Positions 1 to 14,517 of a stretch of DNA of 64,000 bases are shown piece by piece. The notes beneath the pieces were generated by a model. The model ran no database searches. It worked only from the letters and a program-made list of their open reading frames with translations, and was not told where the DNA came from. Within the stretch, counting starts at the first letter, position 1. The number at the start of each line of letters is the position of its first letter. The position numbers and the translations under genes are program-made. Source of the stretch: Ecdyonurus torrentis. Taxonomy: Eukaryota > Arthropoda > Insecta > Ephemeroptera > Heptageniidae. The stretch is from contig OX439136.1 in assembly GCA_949318235.1 (NCBI GenBank), forward strand, positions 13,596,390 to 13,660,389. The letters run 5' to 3'.

Positions 1-1644
<1,644 letters not shown>

Positions 1645-1697
<53 letters not shown>

Positions 1698-1707
1698 CTC
1701 TCTCTCA
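1645..1707. repeat. (CT)n microsatellite
   Basis: An uninterrupted CT run, then CT with a TTG interruption near 1694. A run of about 31 T follows near 1750-1780. Confidence 0.95.
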
Positions 1708-1748
1708 CATACACTCACATCCGTCCCTTTAGATATTTTCTCTGTCAA

Positions 1749-1782
<34 letters not shown>

Positions 1783-1904
1783 GTTTTCTATTTTGTTTTT
1801 GGGCCATGTTTCTTCCGTCTTCTCAGTCTACAAATTTTCTTTATTTTGTATTCCTCTTTCTAGTCCTCGCTTGCTGTTGTTATCTTTTTTAATTCTTTTT
1901 CGGT

Positions 1905-1948
<44 letters not shown>
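1905..1948. repeat. (CT)n microsatellite
   Basis: Perfect CT dinucleotides with CT-rich imperfect flanks up to about 1980. Confidence 0.93.
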
Positions 1949-1949
<1 letters not shown>

Positions 1950-2479
1950 CATCTCTCTGTCTCACTCCCCTCTCCCCTCTATATAGGAAAAGTGCCGTCA
2001 ATATCGTGTCAATTCCGCATTGCCACACGTTTTCAACTTACAACAGGAAATTTCTACCCCTCATTTATTTCTAGCACTTTTTTATATCATATATTCAGGG
2101 AGAGGAAAAAAAAATAATGTACCATATTATTATTATTATAAAAAAGATTTTTTTAAGTATTTTTATATGCTGATATATATTTTTGGAGTAAATTTAATGG
2201 AGCATAATAGTTAAGGAAGTCGAAAGTGTCATTAAATACAGTATGCAAGAAGAGGGAAAGTGTTGTAGGGCAAGAATTTTTCCATCAAGTAGGTTTTGGT
2301 TTGAAAGATTTAGTGTATTTGTAAGAATTTGCATGAGCATTGTATTGCATTTTTTTTTGCTTATGTTAAGAAAAAAAATCTTAAAAAAAAAAAAAAAGAG
2401 GGTTAGAATACATAGGGTGTTAATAACAAAGAAAGTTTTTTGAAACTGTTAAACTTATTGCAGCTCAATTCCACCGTTT

Positions 2480-2481
<2 letters not shown>

Positions 2482-2530
<49 letters not shown>
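2482..2530. repeat. Poly-T tract (about 49 T)
   Basis: The longest homopolymer in the window. It could be the reverse complement of a retroposon poly-A tail, but no element body is recognisable beside it. Confidence 0.95.
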
Positions 2531-2534
<4 letters not shown>

Positions 2535-2959
2535 CATTTCTGTTATTTGTTATTTGCAAAGTGTTAATTTATAATATTTTAGGCACTTTTTTTTTAAATA
2601 AATTTTTCAAATAAAGTATTTTAAAATCTAATTTAAATAATGTATTAAATTATAATGTATTAAATTAAATATTACAGCCACTAAGTATAGATATTATGTG
2701 AGTGATTTAAAATATAATTAATAATTTCAACTGTTGCGTGGTCTGTATTTAATTTATTAGTTGTTTTTCAATTTTATTATATATCTTGATTATTGTTGGT
2801 ATAAAAAATTAATGAATTTCTTAAAAATAATTAAAGCACTTGATATTTTTGTGACAATTATGATCTTACTGATGATATATTTCTTTTTTTTATTGTTGTT
2901 ACAATTAAAATTTATTAAAAAATGTGCAGTAATACGTCACACGATACGAGTATGTTTAC

Positions 2960-2994
2960 GAGAGAGAGAGAGACAGAGAGACAGAGACAGAGAT
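2960..2994. repeat. (GA)n/(GACA)n microsatellite
   Basis: A GA run moves into GACAGA units. The next bases, to about 3330, are richer in G+C than the surroundings. Confidence 0.85.
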
Positions 2995-3415
2995 TGAGAA
3001 TAATGCCTCAATATGTTATGTTTGGCTTTTTGTCGCGTTATGACGGTCAACTTGGACAATACAGGATGTGAGACGTATGAGGTGATGGCTGATGAGACGA
3101 GTAACATGCAAACGAGAAAGAAAAAGAGGGGAGAGTGGGTGGGCGAGCATATTTTGATATAAAATTGAAGTAAAAGGTGGATACAGGAGTGGTCTTACTG
3201 CACGATTATTGTCAAAATTCTTGTTTTCTTCTTCAACAGCGAGCTCAGTTTTTCTTACGTTAGTCAGTGAGATTAGTGTATGTACCGTGCCATGCGCTTG
3301 TGATTTTTACTGACAGATGAGATTGAATTTGTTCTAATCTCAATGTACCATTATCATTGTTTATTGTTTGATCGTATTATTCACATTCGCATCAAATATT
3401 GATTTCAGTGATAAA

Positions 3416-3460
3416 ATGTGCAGAAAAAACGCAGGAATCATTTGGAAGTATTTTATTAAG
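3416..3460 (+). CDS. Possible first coding exon (15 codons) with consensus splice donor
   Basis: ATG at 3416 opens 15 codons (MCRKNAGIIWKYFIK) ending exactly at AAG|GTAAGT, a full-consensus 5' splice site, so the exon would end in phase 0. The 250 bases upstream (3150-3415) are richer in G+C than the window average, free of microsatellites, and would serve as promoter and 5' leader. TATAAAAT lies at 3158, although such strings are common in AT-rich DNA. No second exon can be matched with confidence, so this may be a gene running beyond the window through a very long intron, or chance. I do not recognise the peptide. Confidence 0.22.
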
Positions 3461-3786
3461 GTAAGTTTATAGATTTTTTGTTCTCCTTAAATATCTATTT
3501 ATCGAACTATTATGTTTACGATTCGTATAGATTTGTAACAGAACATCAAAAAAAAAAATTAGCTGATTACAGCCTATTTTATTTGTATGTTTAAAGGAGT
3601 AAATTATACGCAATTATTATAAACTAAACATTCCGTGTCCACATTTTTTTTTAAGTTATTTTTTTAATTTTTGATAAATATCACACAAATAATCATGCTT
3701 GGTGCGTTATATAAAATTAAAATGTACAATTAAAATCTTTCATGATTTTTTACAATTGTTTCTAAAATGGACTTCATTTATTGACA
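3461..3786. other. Sequence after the candidate exon, no gene seen
   Basis: AT-rich with stops in all frames. It would be intronic if the exon at 3416-3460 is real. Confidence 0.4.
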
Positions 3787-4243
3787 AATGAGGAAGGTGA
3801 ATTGAAATTTTTTTGTTGAGTTTATGATATTTTTGGAAAGAGCTTTAAAAAATTTTGAGGCGCTATTTTTTCTTAGGTCGATTGGAGCAAGCAAAGTATT
3901 TTTAATTAATTTTTGAAAATCGACCTAAAAAGACTCTGACGTCATCATTCCACTTTTTTCTCGGCAAATACTAATCGTTCGAGGTTCCGTAACCAGTTTA
4001 ATGAAATCAGCTCGTTCTCAGGATTTCAAAAAACTGGCTACTGAACCTTCTACGGTCAATACTTTCCGAAATAAATGCCCGATTGATGACGTCACAGTCT
4101 TTTTAGGACGATTTTCAAAAATTAATTAAAAATACTTCCCATGCTCCAATCGTTTTAAGAAAAAATACCGCCTCAAAAATTTTCAACGCTCTTTTCAAAA
4201 ATGTCATAAAAAGAGGGGGTTAAAAAAATTCACCTTCCTCATT
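3787..4243 (+). mobile_element. FB-470 foldback element, complete copy
   Basis: The two halves are inverted copies of each other over almost their whole length. The left end reads AATGAGGAAGGTGAA and the right end is its complement (TTCACCTTCCTCATT). Both arms hold the same landmarks in mirror order: GAGGCG, a TTAATTAATTTTTGAAAATCG block, and TGACGTCATC at 3937 and 4087. The centre joins near 4010-4020. There is no frame of note, so it is non-autonomous. A second copy in the opposite orientation runs off the end of the window at 63745, with the same terminus, which fixes the element end. No clear target duplication is visible. Confidence 0.85.
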
Positions 4244-5433
4244 GGTACTCAACTCGATAGATGAATTTTTTTCTTTTAATATTATTATTATTAAGTACGT
4301 ACAATACAATACTACATCAACTACATGAACTCCATGGCAGTTGAATGTTAACATACTCTACAGTTTGTGAAAATATGAAAAAAAAAAAAAACATGCAATT
4401 GAGTTGCTAAGTGTGGAAAAGAAAGACCGAGACATTGCGAAAGTATTTACGAATAACATTATAATAAATTTATTTTTTGATATTATTAGCAATATTAGCA
4501 TATTTATACCGAATCACAATATATTATTATAGTGTTATACTTATCGGTCTGAATAAGGATAAGAACATAATATAAATCTATTATTATTTACAGAGACTAA
4601 TATAATATTATTGTACGACATTATTATAACATCACTTTTATATTACGATATTAAAAGATGAACTATAGAGACGACAATATTATTTGCAATAATCTAGAAC
4701 AATAACAAAACAGAAATCGGAGACAAGAAGTAATAAACAAAGATATAAAAAAATATATATATATTTTATGATCATCATGAAATTGTCATCGTAATAAAAA
4801 CTTTGGTTTTTATTATTTCAATCAATTTACTTACTATGTGGTTATTATGAAAGTACTATAAAGGTGTATAAAAACTGCAATTGCAGCAAAAATATATTGT
4901 TCAATAATTTTGTAGGGGGAATATCTTTTAAATTTCTTGACCTCTGCTATTAAATAGAAAAAGAAATGTTGTGGTTTTGTAATAAAAAAAAATAATGTTG
5001 AACTTAAATCAAATAATTTATAATAAAATAGTTAAAATAAAAATTAATAAAATAAAGTTTTTATTGTATAATAATTTTATAAAATATATATTTATTTTTT
5101 AAATTATTGTATTTTAAAACAAAACATTTAATATGTGTTTATTTTAATTTTTTTATTAATTTAAATAATTGAGCTGCTGAATATTAGTAATTTATTGCCA
5201 ACGTTTATTTGTAAGGGAATCAATTTTTCTCAAAATTAGCTGAAATGTGATAAATGATAGATTCATCAAAATTGAATAATTAAACAACTTGCAGCATCCA
5301 TTGAAGAATTACATAAAAATAGTGACAAAAAGGCATTTTTAATTTAGTTTAATAATAGTCAGTTTTCTACATAATGTGACATTAATTATCACAGTACTGC
5401 ATAATTGTATTTAGTATAGAAAATAATTGAATC
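4244..5433. other. Gene-free AT-rich stretch
   Basis: Many TATTATTAT and AATAATA tracts; nothing gene-like. It may contain old repeats too decayed to see. Confidence 0.5.
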
Positions 5434-5758
5434 TTAAAGGCGTAGAACACTTTGAACATAAAAACTTATCTATAATATCCTAACATAACTATCAACATTA
5501 ATATGCCGGAATCATGGATTTCCAATTTTTTATTTTCCATTCACAAATGGCAGTTGCGGGTTTATGACGTCAAAGCTCACTGATTTCCACGCACGTGGAC
5601 TAGTGAGCTGTGACTTCATAAACCCACAACTGCTATGTTGTAAATGGAAAATAAATTAGAAACCCATGACTCCGACCAAATCAATGGTGATATTTACTAT
5701 TTAGGTATGTTAGGATATTATACAAGTTGTTTGTTCAAGGTTTTTCTATGCCTTTAAA
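5434..5758 (+). mobile_element. TTAA-D foldback MITE
   Basis: A long imperfect palindrome of about 325 bp. The left end reads TTAAAGGCGTAGAACACTTT and the right end, reversed, TTAAAGGCATAGAAAAACCT, so both carry TTAA at the edge. The arms share TAATATCCTAACATA and a GGGTTTATGA(C/A)GTCA block; the left arm keeps a perfect TGACGTCA at 5565. The centre is CpG-containing (CCACGCACGTGG). The terminal TTAAAGGCATAGA resembles the ends of TTAA-A copies, suggesting the same class of mobilising enzyme. No coding capacity. Confidence 0.82.
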
Positions 5759-6540
5759 GTAAAAGTTTTGTATGCATAATATTATACGTATGTTTTAATG
5801 TATACGAGACAAGAAAGTAATTATTTAATATAAACAAGACACTGCAAAGTAAAATAATTAGTCATGCGGTGTAGAATAATATACATGTTAAGTTTATATA
5901 ATTGAGGAATGGAAATACAGGTTTAATTATATTGTTTTACTTGCATACATTAGAGAAGTTTGATATAAAGCTGACTACATTTTCTTCTTAAAGATTTATA
6001 TTACGTCAAGTTTCATTCACACCCATTTTATGCAATTCTCATGTTACTGTAGTGTAGAGCTCTATAGGGATATTCTTAATGAGTAATTATTTTTATTCTA
6101 ATCCTGAGAAATTTGTAATTATAAATATAGCTTTTAATGGTTAAAGAGAAGCGAAACGAGTAAAACAAAACGAGTAAATCCTATTTAAAGAAATGAATAG
6201 AGATATGGAGACGAGTAGAAAGATAATAGTAAATTCTTAACAAAAACAACAACAACGTATACATTCATATATAGCGAATATCCAAAACGTACCCAGTAAG
6301 TGCAAATAGCTACTTTTCTCGCCACTGGCGGCTCGTGACAGCACTTGGCACATGCGCGCGAAGGTAGTTTATACTATCTGAGCAACCTTGCACACAGGGT
6401 TACTTATGCAAATATAATTTGATGGGTATTTTTTTTTTTTTCCATATTATACTTCGTTCATCATATGAATAATGATTATGAATATGAATGTAATGAATAT
6501 GATTATTCATTTTAATAAAATAATAATAAATAAATCGGGC
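5759..6540. other. Gene-free stretch with a local CpG-containing segment
   Basis: Mostly AT-rich. Positions 6285-6415 stand out with several CpGs, a CGCCACTGGCG palindrome near 6320 and CATGCGCGCG near 6353. It may be part of a decayed foldback (weak mirror similarity between its ends), but I cannot prove that. Confidence 0.45.
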
Positions 6541-6790
6541 CGGCACAGGAAAAATAACACATTTTGTCAGTTTAAAAGTACTTTTACCAATATTTTTTAG
6601 AGCATTGATGTTAACAGGTTGAATTAGGTTTACAAGTCCGCGAGAAAAATGATAATTACAAAAAGATTAACTATAATTTTAAAAAGAAAATAAAAGTTGA
6701 CGTTTGTCCTATATTTTGAGCAATGTTATTCATTGCTCCAATATGGCGAAGCTCATTCAGTATGTCGTCATGAGCATTTATACACCTTGT
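6541..6790 (-). mobile_element. CTATAG-family MITE, truncated copy
   Basis: It matches the other copies over the interior: AGAGCATTGATGTTAACAGG, the TTTGTCCTAT...GAGCAATGTTATTCATTGCTCC block and ATATGGCG. The outer part with the ACTCACTTATG block is missing, and the octamer is mutated to TCGTCATG. The far end is ragged. Confidence 0.7.
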
Positions 6791-7771
6791 AGCAATTTTT
6801 TTTTCCTGTAATTAATAAATATCAGTTTGGAATTTATTAGAATAATTTATATTTTTATGTAATCATGTTCTCTCATTGTTCTCTTCTTACGGAAATTTAT
6901 TCACTAAGATTGCATTGCAAAATTTTTAATACTAAAATAAGTTAGTCATTTGAAGTATTAATGCTTGGCACAAGGAAAAGCAGAGAAAACTCTAATTTCA
7001 TTTAGCCTTTAGCATTTGCGTTATCCATTTTCTTTTTACTGCATTTAATTATTATTATTTTAGACTATACTGCATTCAAACTAAAAAACATATATAGGTA
7101 CGTTTTTTTTCTTCTTATTCTTCTTCTTCTTCTTCTTCTTTTTTTTTTTTTTTTTTTTGGAGTAATTTTTTTTAAAGAATTTTTAAATACAAAATAGATG
7201 TTACCTATTTCTTAAAATTGTCTACAAAATCAAATCATATAATAATAATTTTTTTTTATTACATTGCAGAAGAAGTTAAATTATGCTAGTTTTAAACAGA
7301 AGACAAAATTGTATCACTTTATAGAACCCCCTACTGTATTATACAAATATGTATACTCCGTAAAATAAACCCAAAATATGACAAAACGCAAGGGAAATAA
7401 AATCCCTCATGGTATCCACTATACTATATAATAACAATACAGCAAATCACTGCATGGTATACATATACTGTGTATACTAATTTATTACATTTTATATTCA
7501 TGAATGATACCCTTTTTATTTTAATACAATTTTATAAGCATAAAAAAAAAGACAATAAAAAATTTAATTATATTATAGATGTAGAAAAATAAATAATATA
7601 TTTCGTACACATACACACACATGAAGCTATTCATTTATATTTATTACCCCCCCTGTATATATGTAATAAAAAGAAATTGCGGTTTATTTTATATTGAAGA
7701 CGGGAACGAGGGGTGGAAAAAAATACATATAAGAAGGCTTTTTTTTTTTTGTAACCATATTGCCAATATAT
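6791..7771. other. Gene-free stretch with TTC/poly-T tract
   Basis: A CTT-rich run followed by poly-T at about 7110-7157; otherwise AT-rich with scattered homopolymers and no gene-like frame. Confidence 0.55.
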
Positions 7772-7790
7772 ATATCGCTGTGGCTGCGGC

Positions 7791-7918
7791 CAAAGGGCGT
7801 ATGTGCATTTCAAGGTCGCCCCACAAAGGGCGTATGTGCATTTTTGGCCAGTTAAACAAAGGGCGTATGTGCAAATTTGGCCAGTTGAACAAAGGGCGTA
7901 TTTGCATTTCTGGCCAAA
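7791..7918 (+). repeat. Left-arm array of four 33-bp repeats (FB-33)
   Basis: Four units at exact 33-base spacing with core GGGCGTATGTGCA. The fourth has T for G (GGGCGTATTTGCA), and the first keeps TTCAAGGTCGCC where the others have TTTTGGCCAGTT. Confidence 0.92.
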
Positions 7919-9189
7919 ACGAAATTATTTCATTTTATTAAAAAGGGTATTATTTTACATGTTCCCTGTAATTTTTATGTGTTTTTGACTATTATTTTTA
8001 AATATACATACGCAATATATTGCACTACTTTAGCGGAAAATGATTTGGCCAACTAGAGATTGTAAAGGCGTATGTGCAACAGCAGGGCTACCACTTGTAT
8101 AATGTTGCTACTAAATGATGAACTACGTTATATTTAATGAATTTCGGTATTAATTTGCATTTTTTAACCAAAATATAAAAAAGGGTGAAATTAAATAAAT
8201 ATAACTCCTATTAATTATGTTGAATCCCAATATATTTTCATAATATTATGAAAATTTGTTTGGGTAGTATTTGTTAGATTTTTTTTCTGTTGTTGGCTAT
8301 TATTAACATGATGACGTCAGAAAACGATGTATATTATATTTTTTTTTAATAAATGACGGGAAAAAGATCATAATTTGATGGAAATATGTAGATTTATTTA
8401 TTTTGATGTTTTTAAATTTATCCTGTGCATGGAAATTGCAAAGTAAATTCAAATGGATTATCATATTGGATTTCTGATATAGTTAAATTTTAAATTATTT
8501 TTTAAATTTATTTATCTTTTTAGATATAATAATTTTACATTTTATCTTTATTTCTTCCTTTTTTCTTTTTTAGTTTTTTTGTGATATTAAAAAATTTACT
8601 CTGTAGCAAACTCAAAGTATTTTACGTAATTTTCAGATCGAGAAATAATGGCAGATATATATAGGCAGATATAGATATAGATATAGGCAAAACTGGTGTT
8701 GATTCTAATTATTTTCACCAAAAAATAAGATTGGCGGTATGGTATCATCGCACTAGTTTAATTAGAGAAAATTAATGATTCAACTGTGACTACGTGATCG
8801 CGATATACAGCGATATCTTGAGATTTCGGCGTGATTTCGCCTTCACCCACACTTCAATTTCTTAGTTTTTAAGTATATAATAATGCACAAAAGAATACAA
8901 TAAATATGTAAAATAATAATAACTTGGATAATCAATTTTTTGAGAAAACAAAATTCATTCAAAACAGAAACAATTTTCTTTTGTATTTCAAAAAATTAAT
9001 CCGCATAGTATTTGTTGAAAAAAAAAATCTACCATATTTTGCTAATTATATTTGTTAAAACTAAAAGTACATAAAATTCTTTATTATAAACATTTTAATT
9101 GCCAAAAAATGAACTTGACTTAAACATTCAATTTCCTTCTTCTTATTGTTTTAAACAGTTTTTTGTCTCTCCTGTAAAGTTATGAAAAA

Positions 9190-9310
9190 TGCACATACGC
9201 CCTCTGCTGCAAACTGGCCAAATGCACATACGCCTTTTGCTGAAAACTAGCCAAACGCACATACGCCTTTTGCTGCAAACTGGCCAATTGCACATACGCC
9301 CTTTGGCCGC
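9190..9310 (-). repeat. Right-arm array of four 33-bp repeats (FB-33)
   Basis: The same unit on the opposite strand (TGCACATACGCC), also at exact 33-base spacing. The outermost unit runs into GGCCGCAGCTCC, mirroring the left edge. Confidence 0.92.
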
Positions 9311-9458
9311 AGCTCCATCGATATAATATAAAGCTAAGCACGAATAAGTGTAACTTATTTTTTTACTTTATGCATTTTTCATAACCCTCCCATTTATAAT
9401 AACAAGAAAAAGTACTTTTATCTTTTATATATAATAAAAAATATATACTTCTCTCTCT

Positions 9459-9461
<3 letters not shown>

Positions 9462-9549
<88 letters not shown>
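9462..9549. repeat. (TA)n microsatellite
   Basis: About 44 TA units after a short CT run, nearly perfect. Confidence 0.95.
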
Positions 9550-9557
<8 letters not shown>

Positions 9558-9810
9558 TGTAAAATTTAATAATAAAATGGAACTAATTTAATAATATGAA
9601 GTCACTTTTATTTATGTACACATGTGTAGAAATGCAAGTATAATTTATATTTGTTTAGTTATTGTTATAAAATAGTATTGTATTTTTTTTTTCCTTTTAA
9701 CCACCATGTTTGAATTCAATTTCTGTCTTATTCATATTTATTAACGTGCAAATTAAAAGTAGCAAGAAATATTTGGTGCTATGGAATTATTTAGTCAAAA
9801 TAGCAATGCT

Positions 9811-10098
9811 TATAGACCCCTTGCACATCCTTGCGCTTTGTTGCTATGTTTGTGGTGCCTAATGCATTGTCCAGCGTAGGGGAAACATCATTTCTCTTAA
9901 TTTTTCACATAAAAAGAGTTTATTTCAACTGAACAAATTTTTCTCATGTTCTTCGAAGTTATTAGGAGCTAGAAATACGGATTTGATTGAGATTTGAAGC
10001 TTCTTTTGTTTAAAAAAAAAAGGACGTTTTTCCTATGCTGGCCTATGTATTCCTGACCAACACAATGGCGGCACTTAAATATGAGTGCAACCGGTCTA
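9811..10098 (+). mobile_element. TATAGACC-family MITE
   Basis: Starts TATAGACCCCTTGCACATCC and ends in the complement of TAGACCGGTTGCACTCATAT. Within the arms both sides carry CCTATGCTGG beside a CAATG or TATGT string and an ATGGCG block. An inverted, fuller copy lies at 12608-12904. No coding capacity. The CCTATGCTGG...ATGGCG module is also found in the CTATAG family. Confidence 0.8.
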
Positions 10099-10181
10099 AG
10101 AAAAATTATAAACTTCTTTTGAATTTTTAAGTATACATCAGTTCTCGGTCTTAATTGCTAAATAGATTTCTGAAAAAATTC

Positions 10182-10593
10182 TTAAGAGAATAGACTATAG
10201 AAGAAAACATTAGCTATATACATAATATATATAATATAATATACTTGATGAAACTTACATAAATATATGCATAATAAGAAATTTGGAAATATCTATATAT
10301 CTCTCAACTCATAAACCAACTGGGGTGATCAGACTGATCAGAAAATTTCAACTTATATATGTAACCCGCACAGCATTTGCATAATGATTTTTGTCTGTTT
10401 CTGACACTAGAAAATGAAATAGTCACGCAAACACGCAAATAGCGTACTCTACAGTTTTTCTCACGCTCTCTTGTAAGGCCACATTTACATCTGGTGAAAA
10501 AAAAAATCATTAGTTTTTCTAGATCCCATTTTGTGTTTTAATTATCATTAAAAAGTACACTAATATCTTGTTTCATGTCGTCTATGGCTTTAA
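10182..10593 (+). mobile_element. TTAA-A MITE, diverged long copy
   Basis: The left end TTAAGAGAATAGACTATAG and right end CTATGGCTTTAA frame a diverged copy; the inner blocks GATCAGAAAATTTCAAC, AACCCGCACA and CACGCTCTCTTGTAAGG are shared with other copies. It is longer than the roughly 350-bp norm because of an AT insertion near 10220-10290, and the usual TGACGTCA is degraded to TGACACTA. Confidence 0.75.
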
Positions 10594-11785
<1,192 letters not shown>

Positions 11786-11883
11786 AAAATTTAATCCTTC
11801 AGGCTATAATGTCTTTAACATCAATCGAACTAATCTCTATCAAAAGCTTCTTCTTACTAAATTCAAACCAAAATCTAAAAATA

Positions 11884-11910
11884 CAAAAAAAAAAAAAAAA
11901 AAAAAAAAAA
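11884..11910. repeat. Poly-A tract (about 27 A)
   Basis: A pure A run following AT-rich DNA; no retroposon body is recognised before it. Confidence 0.9.
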
Positions 11911-12005
11911 TCGATAGTGATCTTTTCTTCTTTTCTTTGTTAAAAGATAACACAATAAAAGTTTAAAAATTGCTACACTTTCTTTTCAGGCAACATTCTT
12001 CTCTT

Positions 12006-12280
12006 TTAAGGCATAGACAACATGAAAACATTAGCAAAACATCACAAAACAATTGATGGGACTTGCATAAATAATATTAATTGGACTTATTCAAAACGCC
12101 GTAGCAGTGATCAGAACATTTTGATTTATGCAACCCGCACAACATTTCCATACTAGTTTTTGCCTGTTTCTGACGTCATAAACAGAAATATTCACTCAAA
12201 TTGCATACTTTACAGTTTTTTCACGCTCTCTTCAATGATTAAAAAGAACGTCATGTTTTGTTACATGTTTTCTATAATGG
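12006..12280 (+). mobile_element. TTAA-A MITE, 3'-shortened copy
   Basis: Begins TTAAGGCATAGACAACATG. It keeps GATGGGACTTGCATAAATAA, GTAGCAGTGATCAGAACATT, GCAACCCGCACAACATTT, TGACGTCATAAACAG (12171) and TTTTTTCACGCTCTCTT, then loses the block that normally follows and has a degraded right end. Confidence 0.82.
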
Positions 12281-12607
12281 AAATATTTGATGATTGACTT
12301 TGTTTATTTTCTTCGGTATGAACAAAAAGTATACTGTATCGTATTTTTTTACGCTAGAATTTATTAAAATAATAAAGCCATTTGAATGAATCTTTCACTG
12401 ACAAAGTATTGCAAAAATTAGTATCAAAATATTTCTTTATTAAAAAAAATATATAATATTTTTCTTTTTCTAATAATTTAAGTAACGAATGACATCGTAT
12501 TAATAATTTAATTATTAAATAATATATATTTATTTATTTATTATCATTAGTTTTATTTGCTTTAACTTAACTTCACTATGGTAGGTACTAATAGCTTCCC
12601 AACTGCA

Positions 12608-12904
12608 TATAGACCGGTTGCACTCATATTTAAGAGCTGCCATTTTGTTGGTTAGGAATACACAGTCCAGCATAGGAGAAACATCATTTTTATTTTTTTA
12701 ACAGCAAACAAAGCTTCAAACCTCAATCGAAGTCTTATTTTTAGCTCCTAATAAGCTAGAAGAATGTGAGAAAAATGCTTACAGTCGAAATATACTTTTA
12801 TTTTTGCGACAAATGAGGGAAAATGACGTTTCCCCTATGCTGGACAATGCATTTGGCACCACAAACATGGCGTCAAAGCGCAAGGATGTGAAAGGGGTCT
12901 ATAA
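12608..12904 (-). mobile_element. TATAGACC-family MITE, full copy
   Basis: The termini TATAGACCGGTTGCACTCAT and, reversed, TATAGACCCCTTTCACATCC form inverted repeats of about 90 bp carrying CCTATGCTGGAC(A/T) and the CCATTTTG / ATGGCGTCAA blocks. Opposite orientation to the copy at 9811. Confidence 0.82.
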
Positions 12905-14189
12905 TATGCTAATAAATTTTAAATATATATAATTTAAATATTTATAAATTAAATTGCATGTTACCAATTCTAATAAAGAAACATTGAAATATATATTTTG
13001 CTTAGAGACAATTGTAGAGAATAGTTAGTTCTACTATAGTTAGTTTGAATACGGAACGCGCTGGAGGTCCACCAAAGTTTCATAACTATATTTCAGAAAA
13101 GATTATTATCAATCTCCTAAATTTAAAAGCAGCAATGTAAGTCTGTATATCTGTCTACAGTATTTAAATACATCATTTTTATATTGTCTCCGATTGCGCA
13201 ATTACAAGTCTGACCAAGCTAAAAATGTGCTTATTTTCAGATTAAAAAAAAAAAAAAAAAAAAATCTAGGTTTCGGAAAAGAATTTTTTTTTATCACTTA
13301 TATAAAATATGTAACAAAATAATATAACTATTATATTCATCGAATGCAGTTTTTTCCCTGCCTCTGACATTAAAAAAAGGAAATAAGGAAGAGAGAGAGT
13401 TTTTTTTTTTTACTTGAACACTGTATATATGGGGATGTTATAATTTTTATAGTAAACAATAATGAAAGCTTTTCTTATTTATTTTCATCACGTTCGCAAT
13501 AATTTCTTAAATTTTTATCTTTTTCTCGCACACTTTACAAATAATAATATAAAGAAGTTAAGAAGGAAGAGAGAGAGAGAGAGAGAAGAAAAAAAGGCAT
13601 TCAGGGCAATATTTTATCTTCTTTTCTAATAAAATTTTATAGTTTTAGTAATTCAATAAATAAAAGATTATTCGTTCTATGTGTATGTGTGTGTATGTTG
13701 GGATTTTAATTTTCTTCTTTGCTTTTAGTAGTAGGTATCTAGAGAAAATATATAAAAACAAATATATTTTTTCTATCAATATTTTTAGATAATCATATTA
13801 TTTTAGATAATTACAATAATATGACAAAATTATACTAAAATTCTTTAGGTAAATATAACTTGTAAAAAAAAAAAGAAGTATAAAAGAAGATCGAAAGAGA
13901 AGAGTTTTTTATTGCACGTTCAGATAGAGCTTATTTTTCACTATATTATTCGAATTTAATCGAATGATATTTTTAAAAGTAATTTTCAAGATTGGCCTAT
14001 ACTAAACGCCCTATAGAAAAAAAATGCAATGAAAATGCTTTAATATTAGTATTAATACCTTATTTTTATATAATATAACCTCTGATTTCAAAATTTAAAA
14101 AGTGTTTAAAAATATTTTTAAAGCAAAACCAAAAATCTATAATAATATAGTAATTTCTGAAAATGCAATAACTATTTTCATGGCACGTT
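12905..14189. other. Gene-free AT-rich stretch
   Basis: Holds a poly-A run near 13243-13264, a short GA run near 13569-13586 and TGTG repeats near 13681. A 40-base exon-like fragment near 13097 is discussed among the rejected items. Confidence 0.5.
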
Positions 14190-14309
14190 ACTATAGGGTG
14201 TGTGCGTATGACGTCATTCTGAGTGCTTTTTGATGCTCTTCTTGAGTAATGAATAATATTGCTCAGTATGGAGCAAACGTAGTTTTTAGTTATTTTCTTT
14301 GGAAATTAG

Positions 14310-14341
<32 letters not shown>

Positions 14342-14517
14342 CATTATTATTTTTCTTGCATTCTTGAAAACCTAATTCAACCTGTTAATGCTCTCAAAAA
14401 ATTGGTAAGTATATTTAAACTGGCAAAATAAGCCATTTTCCTATACCACGCGCGTCCAATGTCATTTAGTACTCACTTATGACGTCGACTTTAACATGAA
14501 TGAAACCAGCCTATAGT
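14190..14517 (+). mobile_element. CTATAG-family MITE, full copy
   Basis: Starts ACTATAGGGTGTGTGCGTAT followed by TGACGTCATT (14209) and ends TATGACGTCGAC...CCAGCCTATAGT. Family blocks: TGCTCTTCTTGAG, ATTGCTCAGTATGGAGCAAA, a poly-T insert (14312-14341), AATTCAACCTGTTAATGCTC, TTTAAACTGGCAAAAT and TTTAGTACTCACTTAT. Termini are inverted CTATAG. No coding capacity. Confidence 0.85.

Larger units (their letters stand above)
7772..9325 (+). mobile_element. FB-33: foldback element with tandem-repeat arms
   Basis: About 1.55 kb. Each arm is four tandem 33-bp units built around GGGCGTATGTGCATTT and TGGCCAGTT: left-arm cores begin at 7795, 7828, 7861 and 7894, right-arm cores (complement) at 9190, 9223, 9256 and 9289. 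The outer edges match too (TATATCG, then GCTGCGGCCAAAGGGCG). A further single unit lies inside at 8064. The 1.26-kb middle is AT-rich, has no coding frame and holds TGACGTCA at 8312. Tandem-subrepeat inverted arms are known from Foldback (FB) and Galileo-type elements in flies; that is an architectural comparison only, not proof of kinship. Confidence 0.85.

Noticed and set aside
3158..3165. TATAAAAT as a core promoter
   Set aside because: Such strings are expected often in DNA this AT-rich; used only as weak context for the exon at 3416.
7791..9310. 33-bp repeats that might suggest a CRISPR array
   Set aside because: There are no variable spacers: the 33-bp unit is continuous and nearly identical. 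The two sets are inverted to each other, and the genome is evidently eukaryotic.
13097..13136. A 40-base exon-like piece between TTTCAG and GTAAGT
   Set aside because: Splice-like strings are frequent in 64 kb, the segment is very short, and it does not continue the frame of the exon at 3416.
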